The notes below the pieces were generated by a model. The model made no database searches. It had not been told where the DNA came from and saw only the letters and a program-made list of their open reading frames with translations. A stretch of DNA of 64,000 bases. Source: Pezizomycotina sp. ARF18 (lineage: Eukaryota > Ascomycota). The DNA lies in the NCBI GenBank assembly GCA_002224055.1, contig AZLU01000052.1:62001-126000 (forward strand), in the 5' to 3' direction. Below, in pieces: positions 24,160-36,076 of the stretch. The stretch's first letter is position 1. Each line of letters begins with the position of its first letter. The position numbers and the translations under genes are program-made.

Positions 24160-25338
24160 GTGGAAGAGAGGGGAGATATTATTACTACTGCTATATCTTG
24201 CTTCTATTCAATTGGTTTCTATACTTACTCTGCCTCGCTTCGTTTCTTTATCCCTGTTTCAAGTATTGTTCCGTTATTTACCGTCTTCTCTCATCTTTAA
24301 AATCTGCTTGCTGAAATTCTGTTATTAATATATTTTTCCTCGTATCCATTATTGGGTATTTTTTTCTCTGCATTTTTGGTTTCTCTCCATAACGATGGGT
24401 AGCATTATAAACGAAGCATCATAACAGGTAGGTATAAGGCAAACGGTTTCTTAAGCGAACCTTCGAATCCTGCTTGGGGATCCGAAGTTAAAAGGTGTGC
24501 GTTCGAAATTAGAGCTACTGGCTCTTTCATGTATTATCACGAGGCTATGTTTTTCTTCTTCACGTCGTAGGCTACAAACGAGGCGATAGGATCCTCAAAC
24601 AGTCGCTGTAATAGCTCGGAGTAAGTAGCAGCTTGAGGTTAATGGCACAAGGCAAGTAGTATCCTACGGACTTGTATAATTCAGGAGTAGGAGTATCGAT
24701 ACAAGGTATAAGGGTATCGGGGTATTTGTTTTTTTTTTTTTTTCTTTTTTCCTATTAATATTTTGAAGAAGAAAGAAATTCGAAAAGAAAGAAAGAACGG
24801 CAGAGAAGATTCATATTATATTCTTATTCTTATCACCATTGTCATGTAACTACTTCACGGACCAGTAAGATGTACTCATTATTCTTTTTCCCTCCTTGAT
24901 ATACACGTACATTTTGTATTGATATCCATTTTTTTTTTTGTCAACGATGCCCCTATAATATAATGTCGGTTGACAATTGTGTAATTTTGGGGGGTTTAAT
25001 GGCCAAAACCACCAACGCTTATTTCTAGAGCCCTCCCCTTCATGTATATAAGTATCCAGGGCATGCTCTGGGCATCCGCTTGCATCACCACCTTCACTCG
25101 TACATAGTATAATTGATATACACCGTTATCTATACGCACTTAGAAGTGCCTAGGTGAGTTCCAATTAATCAAGTATACTTAAGTATATAATAATATACTA
25201 TCATTATAATACACCGAAACTGTTATCATATATTGAAAAGCAGCAACGCATTCAGCTGAAAGTTCAAAGATGGTCCTGACGTAAAAACTGAATCCCAGTC
25301 AAAAGGAATTTCTATCAGTAACACAGTATAAATTGCCT
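23438..25338. other. Intergenic; C14 run, long A run and an orphan TATA box
   Basis: Between the convergent ends of the Zn2Cys6 gene (+) and the membrane-protein gene (-). It contains C14 at 23711-23724, T18 near 23970, an A23 then A9 tract at 24126-24159 and T17 near 24730. At 25045-25052 there is TATATAAG, followed about 50 bp later by a pyrimidine-rich start-like stretch, but no matching reading frame follows on the plus strand. Confidence 0.5.
23711..23724. repeat. C14 homopolymer
   Basis: Fourteen C residues just past the first Zn2Cys6 gene. G/C runs of this length are rare among the many A/T runs here, and the G strand could form a quadruplex-like structure. Confidence 0.85.
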
Positions 25339-26021
25339 TTATCCCCTCTCGACGACCTCAGGTGCCCCGTCCCTTGCTTTCCCTTTATCTTTCCTCGTTA
25401 ACCACCATGGAATTCTTGCCGAGGTTCTCTGACAATAGTTTCGGAATTCGTGGTTTCGACGCTCTCTTCTAACGCCCGCTGCCAAGGCTGCTGCTTCCTT
25501 CTCCCGCCGCCTCATCCCTGGTGCTTCTAGAACTGCCGCTGCTCTCGCCATTTTTCACAAGAGCCGGTTCACGCCGTATCCCAACCATCGGTATGCTATT
25601 CCGTTATTTTCTTCTTCGCTATCATCATCGTCGCCGTGACCTGCGCCATACCTGCCTTCACCCGCGATAACAAACGTGGCGGTAGCTGGGAAGCCTGATC
25701 CCGCCTGTTCCACAGCGCGACCTGCTCGCCGCTGGCCCTCCTCTTGCCTCTTGCCTTTCTGGAAGGCGGTGGGGTTTTCGAACCCCAAAATAAAGCGTAG
25801 GAGCGGTACGTCCGCATGAGGATTACGTGGGCACCTACTAGCAGGCATAATGTACCGACGCTAACGACGATGGCGACCGTCGTCGAGCTGTCTAGCTCCG
25901 AGTGGTGTTTGTGGGTTCGGAGCTTGCCGAAGGCGATGGCGATATGGAAGATACGGCGGTGGAGGAGGAGGAGGGTGAGGTGAAGGGCAGCAACGGCTAC
26001 CCGGGGCAATACGATAGGCAT
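25339..26021 (-). CDS. Single-pass membrane protein, function unknown
   Basis: I do not recognise the family. From 26021 the frame gives a hydrophobic lead (VAVAALHLTLLLL), a short polar loop, then a clear membrane helix, TTVAIVVSVGTLCLLVGAHV, followed by MRTYRSYALFWG. A one-base frame change then leads to FENPTAFQKGKRQEEGQRRA, a Gly/Asp/Glu-rich segment (GDDDDSEEENNG) and a basic tail with RRREKEAAALAAGVRRERR, ending at 25339. The tail is charged and probably cytosolic. The true start could lie nearer the membrane helix, because the first hydrophobic part is short and is followed by HRRIFH. It sits 470 bp downstream of the S33 peptidase on the same strand. A second frame change occurs near 25560. 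This could be a small receptor-like or organelle membrane protein. Confidence 0.55.
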
Positions 26022-26260
26022 GAAGGTAATATAGCTGGAGCGCTAGTACGCATGTCTGAACACAGAAAAAGGATAGTTTTTCTTCTTTTGTCCGAAGAAA
26101 TCTTGAGCATAGGTAGAAAGCAGAAAAAGCTCAGCGGGATCACTATCAGAAACTGAGAGGATATGACAGCAAATACACTCTTTCTTTGGAAACTATAAGC
26201 GATGGGATTTCCATCTTGGCCGGTATTTAACTCTAAAATTACTCAAAGCTTAAAATGTTC

Positions 26261-26360
26261 TACACCAGGGAGAAAAAAAAAGTACAGTCGAGTGGTGATT
26301 TATACCAAAGGAAGAAAAAGAGTATGGTCGGGTGGTGATTTACACTAAGGGAAAAATAAA
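26261..26360. repeat. 40-bp tandem repeat, 2.5 copies
   Basis: Copies at 26281-26320 and 26321-26360 share about three quarters of their bases, including GTGGTGATTTA. A half copy (26261-26280) precedes them. The array lies between the peptidase 3' end and the start of the membrane-protein gene, in the presumed promoter of the latter. Confidence 0.8.
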
Positions 26361-26493
26361 TAAATAAATAGGCTTGCTCCCGAGAAATTTGCCCGCAGTA
26401 TTCGCTACAGAGAATCCTTTGGCAGCTTGTGCACAAATGGAGACGCAGATGGAATATGCAGAGGTAATATATTCACGTTCGTGCTCCTATCAA

Positions 26494-29400
26494 TCATGGC
26501 AGCAGCTTGCTCTGCAGATTAGCGCCGAGCATCTGTATGTTGGCCGCAACTTTGCGGGCCATGTTCACGCCATACTCCTCCTCAGCCGTCAACCGGACTG
26601 TACCTTCCCGCATTCCTAGGAACGGAGTAAGTCTGGCTCACAGGTGGCATTTGCCGGGGGAAGTATCCCCTTATCGTAGTAGTTCCTGATGTGTTGGAAG
26701 GAGCAAATACTCGGGAAGACATTGAGCAATGGCCTAGAGAATTTGGATAAGGACTGAAGACCCCTTGAAACGTTTTGACATCGCATGCGCACTAAATCAG
26801 GGCAAAGATATTCCGTTAATAAATTGTAGTTGTGATCTGATGATAGGGTACAGAGTGTTGGACTTACTTTTCAAGGGGTAACAGGATCTCCAAACGTGCT
26901 TCTATATTTTCGTTGAGAAGAAGGAAAATTTGTGTTAGTTATATAGAGATATATTGAAGAGATACTTATAGAAATTAGAAGAGGAACGTGTTGCACGTAC
27001 ACAAACAGCATCGGATGGCTAGTCTCGACTTGTCCTTTCTTGGGAAGGCCGGGAAATTTCCATGCTGCTTTTACTCGGTAGTTCGAGCATTGCAGCCGCA
27101 CGCGGGAGAAGAAGTCACCCAATGCAGTGCTCTGGTTACGGAGAAGCTCCGTGTAATCCAAAATTCCTCCATGGTATCTGTTGGTCGATGATTGTCAGAA
27201 GAAAACCTCCTTTGATAGAAAACATATATATTGCCAACATAGAACAAGTATAGCAAGTCAAGCGGAAGAAAAGGGAGGGAAAGGAGAGTTAAAACCTTCG
27301 ACAACATCGCCGTCGCTACAAGCGATGCTCATTAGCGCTTCAGAGATCGGGTCGTTTAGATTAGGTACAAATGTTCGGCAAGAACAGGTATCTACAATGC
27401 TCCCGAATGGTATGCCTGAAAATTTTTCGGCGAGCCGGTCTTCAAGCGCGACTAGAATGTCCGAGAGAACCGGGAACATGATGAGAGGGTTATATAGCAC
27501 AATAGCGACTTTAATGCATTTGAGGGAAAATGTCAGTTATGTTGCGATGGGTAAAGTAGTGGAGATTACCAATAGAAGATGGGTTGAAATTTATTATTTA
27601 TTATTTGAGAACTGACTTGTAGCGCGCACGTCGGCACCATTAATGATTTCCGTGTCGTAAAGGTCTTTGTTGTAAATAATCAAAGGATTCCTGTCCAAGT
27701 CATCTACCAATTTATCGAGACGAGCCCGGATTTTCTTGGGAGAATCCGCATAAAAGCTACACTTTCTTTACCGGCTTTGTGGCAAAGCTCGAAGAACTGG
27801 TCATATACGTAATCCGCGTCCCTGAGGTTGCGTTTCCAGTCAGTGCGGTAGTAATCGTCTAAGTCACATATACCTAAATCGAATAAGAGGGTTAGTAACA
27901 GATATTTTGTCATAGGGGGGTTTTTTTTTTTTTGAAAAAATCGAACCATCTACGATGAGCCTGCCCACCCGATCCGGATACATCGTTGCCTAAACCAGAA
28001 AGGGAGTTAAATATAGAGCCTCAGAAAATTATATAGTTCTTCAGAAGAGTTAGATATCTTACAAATGAAGACCCCAGAACTGAGCCATAGCTGAAGCCCC
28101 AATAGTGAAGTTTTCCAACTTCTTTCGAGCCAGCTTCTCGCTGCTCAGCGTCGACGATAGATATCATGTCTCTCGCCACAACCGGAGTGGAGACATGGGA
28201 CCTATACTGTCGATATCACCAATGGCGTTGTTGCAGAGATGGCCAAGAGAGTGAATCCTTCAAAGAAGCGTTAGATTTCTTTCGTATATATACCACCTTT
28301 CGACATGCAAGGACAATGCGACTTACCTAGCCCACGCCATTGGCATTGTAGCTATGGCCAGACAACCAAAGATCGGATAAATTCATTCGCTTCAAATTCT
28401 CTTAAATGATATGTGAAGTAGTTCTCTTCCATGAGGAATAGCATTCTACGTACTGTGAGAAAGGTCTTTTAATTCGTCCGCTAAGCGTAACGATAGCCTT
28501 TCACGTGACAGATAGCACGAGCTGTAACAGAAGGGTAAAATTTTTGTTAGTAGCTGCTCAGATAATGTGCATATGAATGCCAGGCCCGATATGTAAGCGA
28601 CTAACGCACCTGAAGCAATCGACAGGCCCGGAGTGGTATTATTGACACCTCGGGGATCAAAGCCTATGATACTTTTATCATCCCCGACAACGTATTGTAT
28701 GGCTTCTGCAGATGTCAGCGCAAAGCGGCAGCCTGATCCCGAGGGCCCGCCTGGGTTGATGAGGATCGAGGGTTGACCCTTCCTTGGGTTCTTTGCTGAA
28801 GCTTGATCATCGCAATAGCAGCTTTTGGCCCATTGGGCCTGCTGTAGTCAAGTGGTACCTAATTACCGAGGAAAAAGCAATAAGACGCGTGAGATCGAAA
28901 AATAGTATACATTGGGAAAAGGAAAAATAAATAAATAAATAAATAAATAAAATAAAACCAAGGGTATGAACCTACAATCAATCTTGTACACAAGAATTTG
29001 TCGTAGCACGGTTTCCAGTTGAGGTCTTCCGTTGGCGTTATCTGGTTGTGTCACAGAAAAAGAAATCCCGATAGCCAAGTAAAAATATCAGTAACTAAAG
29101 CACTCCAACTGTAGCCATGAAAGATAATTGCAATTGATAACAGGATCGCCGTCGGCCTCGAAAATCTTGGAATCCTAAGAACGAAAACAAAAAATAAAAT
29201 TTTTCAAGATACTACTGGCAGTGGCATCCGTACCTTGCTGAAATCGTTGTGCATTTTCGTCGAATTGTCCAAAACGACCTCGCCGCCACCCGCCCAGGCC
29301 CACGCCATCGGCGGAAGCTTTTTGGTGCAACCGCCACCGCCGAAAAGGTATCCGCCTCGCACTCCGACGAAAAACCACGCAGAAATCGTCGCGATCGCGC

Positions 29401-29581
29401 ACAGGACAATCCTCATACGTAATTTGCGTATTCGCCTTTCCTTGCACATGTAGTCGCCACGTCGATGGCAGCGACAGCTGTGCGGCTTTGCCATGGGCTG
29501 CAGTGGTGGCAATCCCTTCTCTGCCACGAGAGCACGTGCTCTGCTCTCCTCGCGGAAACGCTGCTCGTTTGGCGTTTCCAT
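26494..29581 (-). CDS. TAP-like alpha/beta-hydrolase peptidase (tripeptidyl aminopeptidase type, S33)
   Basis: Expected to trim short peptides from the N terminus of proteins outside the cell or in the secretory path (family knowledge). The start at 29581 gives a basic cytosolic front, a membrane anchor near residue 60 (RMRIVLCAIATISAWFFVG), then after introns ITPTEDLNWKPCYDKFLCTR (start of the TAP fold). The oxyanion-loop region reads as a damaged INPGGPSGSG near 28745, followed by YVVGDDKSIIGFDPRGVNNT. The nucleophile elbow GFSYGS is near 28110, then MYPDRVGRLIVDG. The C-terminal lid and TAP domain give YTELLRNQSTALGDFFSRVR, TFGDPVTP and the catalytic His in NSLGHCSMSS near 26740. The tail is IRNYYDKGILPPANATCEPD and then EEEYGVNMARKVAANIQ, to a TGA at 26494. 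I infer at least nine exons. Several frame breaks occur. The lumenal orientation of a type II anchor is inference. Confidence 0.85.
28924..28952. repeat. (AAAT)n microsatellite inside an intron
   Basis: About seven AAAT units in an intron of the S33 peptidase gene. Seen directly. Confidence 0.85.
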
Positions 29582-31228
29582 TCTTCCCTTCTTTCTTTCC
29601 CTTGTTTTAATTTTTTTTTCTCCTGCTTCGAAAGGTGGTTGGTATATTTTCTTGTTGTCAGCAAAAGGTAATTGTTAGAACAATCAGAGGTCCCTCGCTC
29701 TTGGATATATATATACTTAAGTATATATAACATTCCCTGTGGATACCTAGGACTGCTAGTAACGTAACTAGCTAGTGTGGGGACGCGATTACGAACGACT
29801 TTCCGCCTTGAGAAATGGATCGATCCGTCTATAATAATAGTGAATGATTCATTGGCTCTCCCCTCCCCCTCACCCCGTGCGTTATATGCCTGCTATTCCG
29901 ATTAGATACCGCGAAGGGGTGGCGATGTAGCAAATCAAAAAAAAAAAAAAAAAAAAAAACTACGGGGATTTGAGAGGATGTCGCTTTTGATCCCAACCCC
30001 CCGACTATTTGAGGTTTTTTTTACTGATAGTGCGGTTGCGATTCCGGTTGGAGCCCTATTAAAGCCTGTTTTGTAGCTGAGATTTAAGTAATAATAATCT
30101 TTCTCAGTCCCCCAGCGATAAATCAGTATGCGATGTTATTATACCTCATAGTGATATTGCTACTATAGGATAATGAATTTATAAATTTAGCACAATATAT
30201 GGATATAAAGTAAATAGTAGATAGATATAAGGTAATTTTTAACTTGTTGTGATCTATACACTACTTAAAAGTAGATCGTGAGCCCTTTGTCGGGCGAGAG
30301 ACTAGAAAGGGTTATTGGCTACGAAGGTGCGTGTTAATACGACCCATCGCCATACAATATCCTAGGTTTATATATAAAGTAGGCATTCTTCAAACCATAG
30401 TTAAATAAGACGGCTATATAAAACTACCGGTGACGCGTACATGAAATTGAAAAGCTTTCTAGATCTAGATATATTATCTACGGCTATGCAGAGCACGCTA
30501 GGGCAACGAATTAGGTTGGTGAGCGCTAGCCTTGACGTCCTCGAAGAAATCGTATCTCCAGAAGAGTGTAAGCGTTATGCTTAGTTATTTAATGGCTAAG
30601 CTGGTGGAAATGAGTCGGAAGTCAAAAGGAACATAGGCGATAATTCATTGTAAGAAAATGAAAAAAAGATACATACATCAAGGAAAAAGCAAAAGAGAAA
30701 GGAAAGGGGATAACGAAAGGTCAAGAAAGGTATCGCAGCTCGTAGACCACTAACACACAAGTCTCATTAAATAAGTAACCAAATGGACAGCAACAAAGCA
30801 AAGAAAATATAACAAACCTCGAGCAATTCCGTCATATAGGTTTGAAAACTGAGCACGAAAAAAAAGAAAAAGAAAAGAAAAAAAAAGGCCCACCCAGCAT
30901 AAGACTAGAAATAAAAATGAAGTAGTAAGACGTCGTGATTCTTGGAGTTAATAGAGTAGTTTTAAAAGACAATTTTGAAACGCGATAGAATGACCAAATG
31001 GGTACTTTGTTTTGACACCACTAATAGAAACAAGCTGATAACAAGCACAAGAGGTTCTTTTGTAAACCTACTAAGTAGTCTTTCCCCCCCTCTCCCTCCC
31101 CTCTTCATTTCGGATATAATGTATGATCAGGTAAAAATCCCGATTCCTTCTCTCCCCAAGCCTTCTTCCATTGCTCATCTCCCCCAATTTTAAATATATT
31201 TCTTGTATTCCCACAAGGGTCCGCTTCG
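29582..31228. other. Intergenic, upstream of the S33 peptidase
   Basis: Contains the palindrome TATATACTTAAGTATATA at about 29709-29726, A22 near 29938-29959 and purine-rich runs near 30660-30890. I see no reading frame with protein-like motifs. The last 250 bp lie just past the membrane-protein gene that ends at 31229. Confidence 0.5.
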
Positions 31229-32765
31229 TTACAAGGTGGGCAGACCGTTTAAGAATCTTGAAGAAGCGGCGCCCTTTCGCGGTCTTCGCGGTGTCCTGGT
31301 CTCGCCCGAAGACTTCGGGAGCTGCTACGGCAAGGGTGAAAACGAAGACAGCGGCCATGATGGCACTTTACAATACGTATTAGCGTGAAATCAAACAACA
31401 GGAATTACTCGAACAACTTACAAGGCAAAGATCCATTGCAAAGCAATGAGCTGTAGTGGGTAGAGAAAATACAGATTAGTCGATTTATCTCAACGTAAGG
31501 TTATTAGAGTCGACAAACCTTGGTGAGGAACTGTCCGACACCAGACCTACACGGCATAATTAGTACTCCGCACATTTTAATAAATTTGTGTAAAACATTC
31601 TTAGTGATACTTACCAGCGCCAAGAAAGCAGTAGAGAAACCAATCGTGTAATCCTTAAAGGCGAGCAAGAAGAACCCAGCGTAGACGAAAATGCTCCAGA
31701 CGGCGATATTGGCCTTTCGAATGACATCGAGTTAAAAGCTATTGATTTTTCTATGGACAGGAGAAAGAAACCCGGGGGAAGAAAATGAGGAAGACCGGAA
31801 CCTACCAAAATTCTGCATGCCAAACCAGTACAATTGACGGCAACGGCACCGAACCAAAGAGTCTAGGTAAAACATAGATTATAAGTCATCTGCAACGAAA
31901 AAAGCTGTGAAGAAGTGGTTGTAGATAACCTTACCGAGAAGAAGGTCCAGGTGAGCGGCATGCTAACGGCCGGAACATGGACGGACTTAGGTGTAGCCGG
32001 ATTCCTGATGTAAAGGGCACTCATATTCAGGAAATTGAGGACCTGGAATTTGGCTCGTAGGAGTAATCATCAGAGATGTCCTGATTAAGGCAAAGATAAC
32101 GAAAAGCCAAATCGGAATCAAATAATTACCGCCATCAATTCAGCAGGCCAAAAGTGAGACCTCGTGAAGAGCATTACGAACGCAAACTGGAAAAGGTTGA
32201 AGCTAAAATGTGGAGAAGAAAATTGTCATATGAGTGAGCTACTTCGATATTCAAAAGCTAGCGGAATTTAGTATGATTAAAGGACATACAGTATGAAATG
32301 TGCTCCAACCGAAGCGGCCGCTTTGACGTGGTCCGACTTGCTGCTGAACAGGTGCCAAATGTAGCCAATCTGAGTAATGAAAAGCACAATCCTGTGAAAG
32401 ATCCGCTGTTAGCTATTTCCAATCTTCTTTCTTCTTTGGCCCTTGTTCGGTTTTCTTAGCATGATCCCTAACACCGTAACCGTAACACGTACCAGTAAAT
32501 CGCCGTGAAGACATGGCTCACGGTGAAGGGAGTGAGCCAACGATTGCTCTGTTCTGGAGAGAGTGGCGATGTTTGCTGTCGTGGGGCCTCCCATTAACGT
32601 AAAGGAGGGAAAAAACCAGGTTGACACCGAAGGTGAGAATGGTAAGCACCTTATAGAGAGTAATATTCCTGGTGGTATCCCCTCCCCGTCGCGGGTAAAT
32701 GGGTTACCTGTAATAGATGTATACGTTAAATTGACGAAAAAATTGACGGATACCCACGGCACCTT

Positions 32766-32796
<31 letters not shown>

Positions 32797-32848
32797 GAGG
32801 GGCCAAGGCTTAAGGAGGGAGGAAGTTTGATTACTTACTGAAAGGCAT
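31229..32848 (-). CDS. Multi-pass membrane protein, DUF1774-like
   Basis: A fungal membrane protein of unknown biochemical role, similar to what I recall of the DUF1774 family. Exon 1 is only ten bases (32848-32839, MPF plus one base), followed by GTAAGT. Exon 2 begins at 32707 with NPFTR and, after one frame change, ITLYKVLTILTFGVNLVFSL. It ends with TPFTVSHVFTAIYW at 32493. The next exon (32391) continues IVLFITQIGYIWHLFSSKSD. Further helices follow: FNLFQFAFVMLFTRSHFWPA, LNFLNMSALYIRNPATP, PLTWTFFSLWFGAVAVN, NIAVWSIFVYAGFFLLAFKD, LIALQWIFAL and AAVFVFTLAVAAPEVFG. The tail ends at a TAA (31229) if one late frame change is accepted. I count six to eight membrane helices. The introns are short and intact. 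The domain name is from memory of the family pattern. Confidence 0.7.
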
Positions 32849-33930
32849 GATGAATGTGTATTATATAAATATTCTTTCACCAGAATGGCGTGTTAATTGA
32901 GAGTTTCTTCCAAGGGATGGCCAATCTACTGACCAAGTATATAAATAAGGTAAAGATATCGTTTACAACAACAAGAGGCTGTAACAGAATGAGCTGCTCT
33001 TTTTATCCCTTGATAACAACTAGCAGGTATTGAGAGAAAAAAAAAAAAAAAAAAAAAAGTATATAACAAGAGAAAAACCGAATGTACTCTTTTGTTTGTT
33101 GGACAAATGCTCCTCAACCGAATAAGATCAAGAAAGAGAGAGAAGAGGAGAGAAGATATAAAAAGAGGAACGGGGAGCTTTGACTATTTAAAGTACTTTT
33201 CAAATAATATAAATAATAATAAAGTATTTATCATCTACAATAATTTATTTATTTATTTTCTTTCTCCCTTCCGTGGAACTTGAAGGCGGGGGGATAGATC
33301 GTATACTTCCTCCTTCGAATAACGGTCAATTTTTAATGGGGCCTGGGGGGCTGCCAGTGGCTAAATCGGGGAGATATTGTGGGGGGAAGAAGAAGAAAAA
33401 TAAGTATAATAAATAATAATAAGATAATATAATAAAATAATTAATAAAATAATAAATAAAATAAAAAATACCTCTCTTCTCCTTCTCTAGACTCTCCTTC
33501 TCTCTCTTATTCCTAGCCTTTTTACCTTGAACCCACAACGTCATCCTTATGTACAACATGTACAGCACCCGTCAACGCCAGACAAACCATGTCTCATGCG
33601 CTCCCCCTTCCAAAGGGAACTATCGCGGCGTTCTTCTCCGGATTGCCACTACAAAATATCTAAATTACTTTATCCTAGCCACACACAATTACTACTCTTA
33701 TTATCAATGCAAACACTTACTTACTTGAGTGCAAAATCGAGAAAGATATCGAATTGACTTGAATTACACAGAGCTAGCGATATTATCAGGTTTTTTTTTT
33801 TTTTTCTCTTTACAAAAGAAAAGAAAAGAAAAGGCTCATTTCACAGGCTATATCGAGAAAGCGATATCGATGGAGTTCCACGAAAATTCAGTTTCTTTTA
33901 TAGTGGTAATTAATTACCCTTTCCGAGTTA

Positions 33931-33977
<47 letters not shown>

Positions 33978-35197
33978 GTTATCTGCCGTCTTCAAACTGT
34001 GGACCCTCGAACCTCGTTTAGCGGCAAAAAAAAAAAAAAAACACTGAGTTTTTTCGAGAGCTCTTTGGAAAGCAATGGGACGAAGTAGGTGAGCAGCGTA
34101 TTGGAGCCAATTTGAGAGAGGTACTCATAGTTGAAAGCAACGGATCTCATGACCTTTTGGCCTCCCAACGCGGTTCGTTTCTCTCTATCACTGAACGTGG
34201 GGAATTTCCGAACATGCTTTCGCATATCTGCGGAATGTAGGTATTTAAAAAGCAACACTATTTTTCTTTCTATTTCATTTTCTACTAACAACGTATTGGC
34301 CAGACAAAGTCTTCTTTAGGGCTACGGATTGTCGTTTCATTCCTTTTTTTCCCTTTACCATTTTGGATATAAACAAAACAGCTTGTCAACCTGTCCAATG
34401 CAATCGAGGGCTGTGGTGAGGGATCAGCCTATCCACGGCGATTCCACACTTTTCTTTCAATCCTGCCAGTGGACATCCCTAGCAACTTTTTTAATCCCCG
34501 CAGTCTTTTTTCTTTCTTTATCCGACCAATCGTGGTGCAAGACTGTTCCGGCTTCGTCCCTGCCCGACGATGCGCTCACCACCTGCACCAATCTTCAACG
34601 AAAAAATCCCTCCAAAATAACAAAAAAAAAAAGGTTAGGAGAAGGAAGGGAAAGAATACCAGAATGTTTGACGACAGTAGCAACTTCTTATAAGTTGTTG
34701 TGGGAGTCCTGAGAGGCAATGGTCATTTCTTATTAGGGAACGTTTCCTATTCTAGATGGAAGGGTTAATCCGCTTTTGTCTCAACAATGTGATGAGAAAG
34801 TGATAGGCACCCTGGGAAATCGGGAGCCCTATAAGAAGGGGTGCGTTTTTTCCCCCCTACAACTTACAAGGGGATTCCCTTGACTGGACAAACTCCATTG
34901 TCTCCAAGAGAAAAACAATGTTTGAGAAATTGAGAACTAAGTAAATGAGTTAAAATTAAACCAAAAAGATTAGGAAGGGACTTGGTTAAATTCTCCTTAA
35001 TTAAATACTTTACCTTGTATCCGAAATAAGATAAAAAAAAAAAAAAACGGCGCCGTTCCTGAAGTGTCGCCCGAATCTAATCTAGATGTATCTGCCTCTC
35101 TCTCGTTTAACTGGTCCATTAAAGTGTTGTTTAAGGTAATAGCCTGAATAAAATTTAATGAGCGAACGAATGAGCAGTGTAAGGAACGCGTTCTTTT

Positions 35198-35231
<34 letters not shown>

Positions 35232-36076
35232 CGGACGACCCCCTTTTGCGCTTTATATCTCTCTCTCTTATATCTATAATCTCCCCTTATCTTTCGCTAC
35301 ACTTTATTGATGCGCTCATGTCAATTATATTAGTAGTTACTCTGCACTAAAGCGAGAGAAATAAGGGCAAACTTTTTTGTCCCTTTTTTTCCCTATTTCC
35401 TTCATCTATTTTTTTTTTTCTTTTCCCCTCCCTAAATAACAACCTCGACGGATACCAATCCAGCCTATATAACCCTTTTACCCTTACGTTTCCATTCGCT
35501 TTATAGGCTATTGAGATTCTAGTATACGTATTGTGCTTATCATCTTTGTATTGTTTCCCTTGGCTTTCTGCTGCTGAGGAAAACGGACAGGTAATTACAG
35601 TTCTTAGGTATGATAGAGAGTTTCCGGTGGTGTTGTTTTGGTTCATTCACATTAGTCTTTACTACCCTTGCGCTTTCTCCCTTTTGAACAGTGACCAGTC
35701 CAAATCCTTGACTCAGGTCTATTCCCTCCCTACACCTCATTTATTCTGGTTTTAAAGGGCTATATATATATATATATTCATATCGATTATGACGTTGTTA
35801 TAGATAGACGTGGCTTGCGACTTGATAGTGGAGGACCTAAGCAAAGCCGAATAAGATCCAGAGTAACGCTCACCGCTCATATATCGACGGTTATCACCCT
35901 CGACTGCCAAACTCAGAGGAAAAAAAAAAGACAAAAAAAGGAAAATATCGACATCTTGCATAAAGAGAAGGAAATACGGAAACTCCTATTGCTAATTTGG
36001 CAACTATATCTGTTAGGATTACGACCGCCATCGGTTTTTAAATACGATTAGGATTGGCAGCGGCCTTTCTGTTAAA
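32849..36076. other. Divergent intergenic region, very A/T-rich
   Basis: Separates the DUF1774-like gene (-) from the deacetylase (+). It contains A22 at about 33037-33058, T29-A16 at 33933-33977, A16 near 34026, T24 near 35204-35227 and a (TA)n tract at 35761-35777. A 99-residue minus-strand frame at 33992-34291 reads GQKVMRSVAFNYEYLSQIGS, which looks mildly coding but matches nothing I know. The 300 bp before 36077 should hold the deacetylase promoter. Confidence 0.5.
33933..33977. repeat. T29-A16 homopolymer palindrome
   Basis: Twenty-nine T residues join directly to sixteen A residues, giving a 16-bp perfect inverted repeat. It is the second such element in the window, after 6116-6156. 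Confidence 0.9.

Noticed and set aside
24470-24510. TTCGAATCC, part of a possible tRNA T loop
   Set aside because: The flanking bases do not pair as a T stem and no A box precedes it.
29705-29729. TATATACTTAAGTATATA palindrome as a possible element end
   Set aside because: No partner repeat or target-site duplication is seen; such TA palindromes are common in A/T-rich DNA.
33729-34088. 119-residue frame across the T29-A16 palindrome
   Set aside because: Phe and Lys blocks come from the homopolymers; the rest has no protein-like features.
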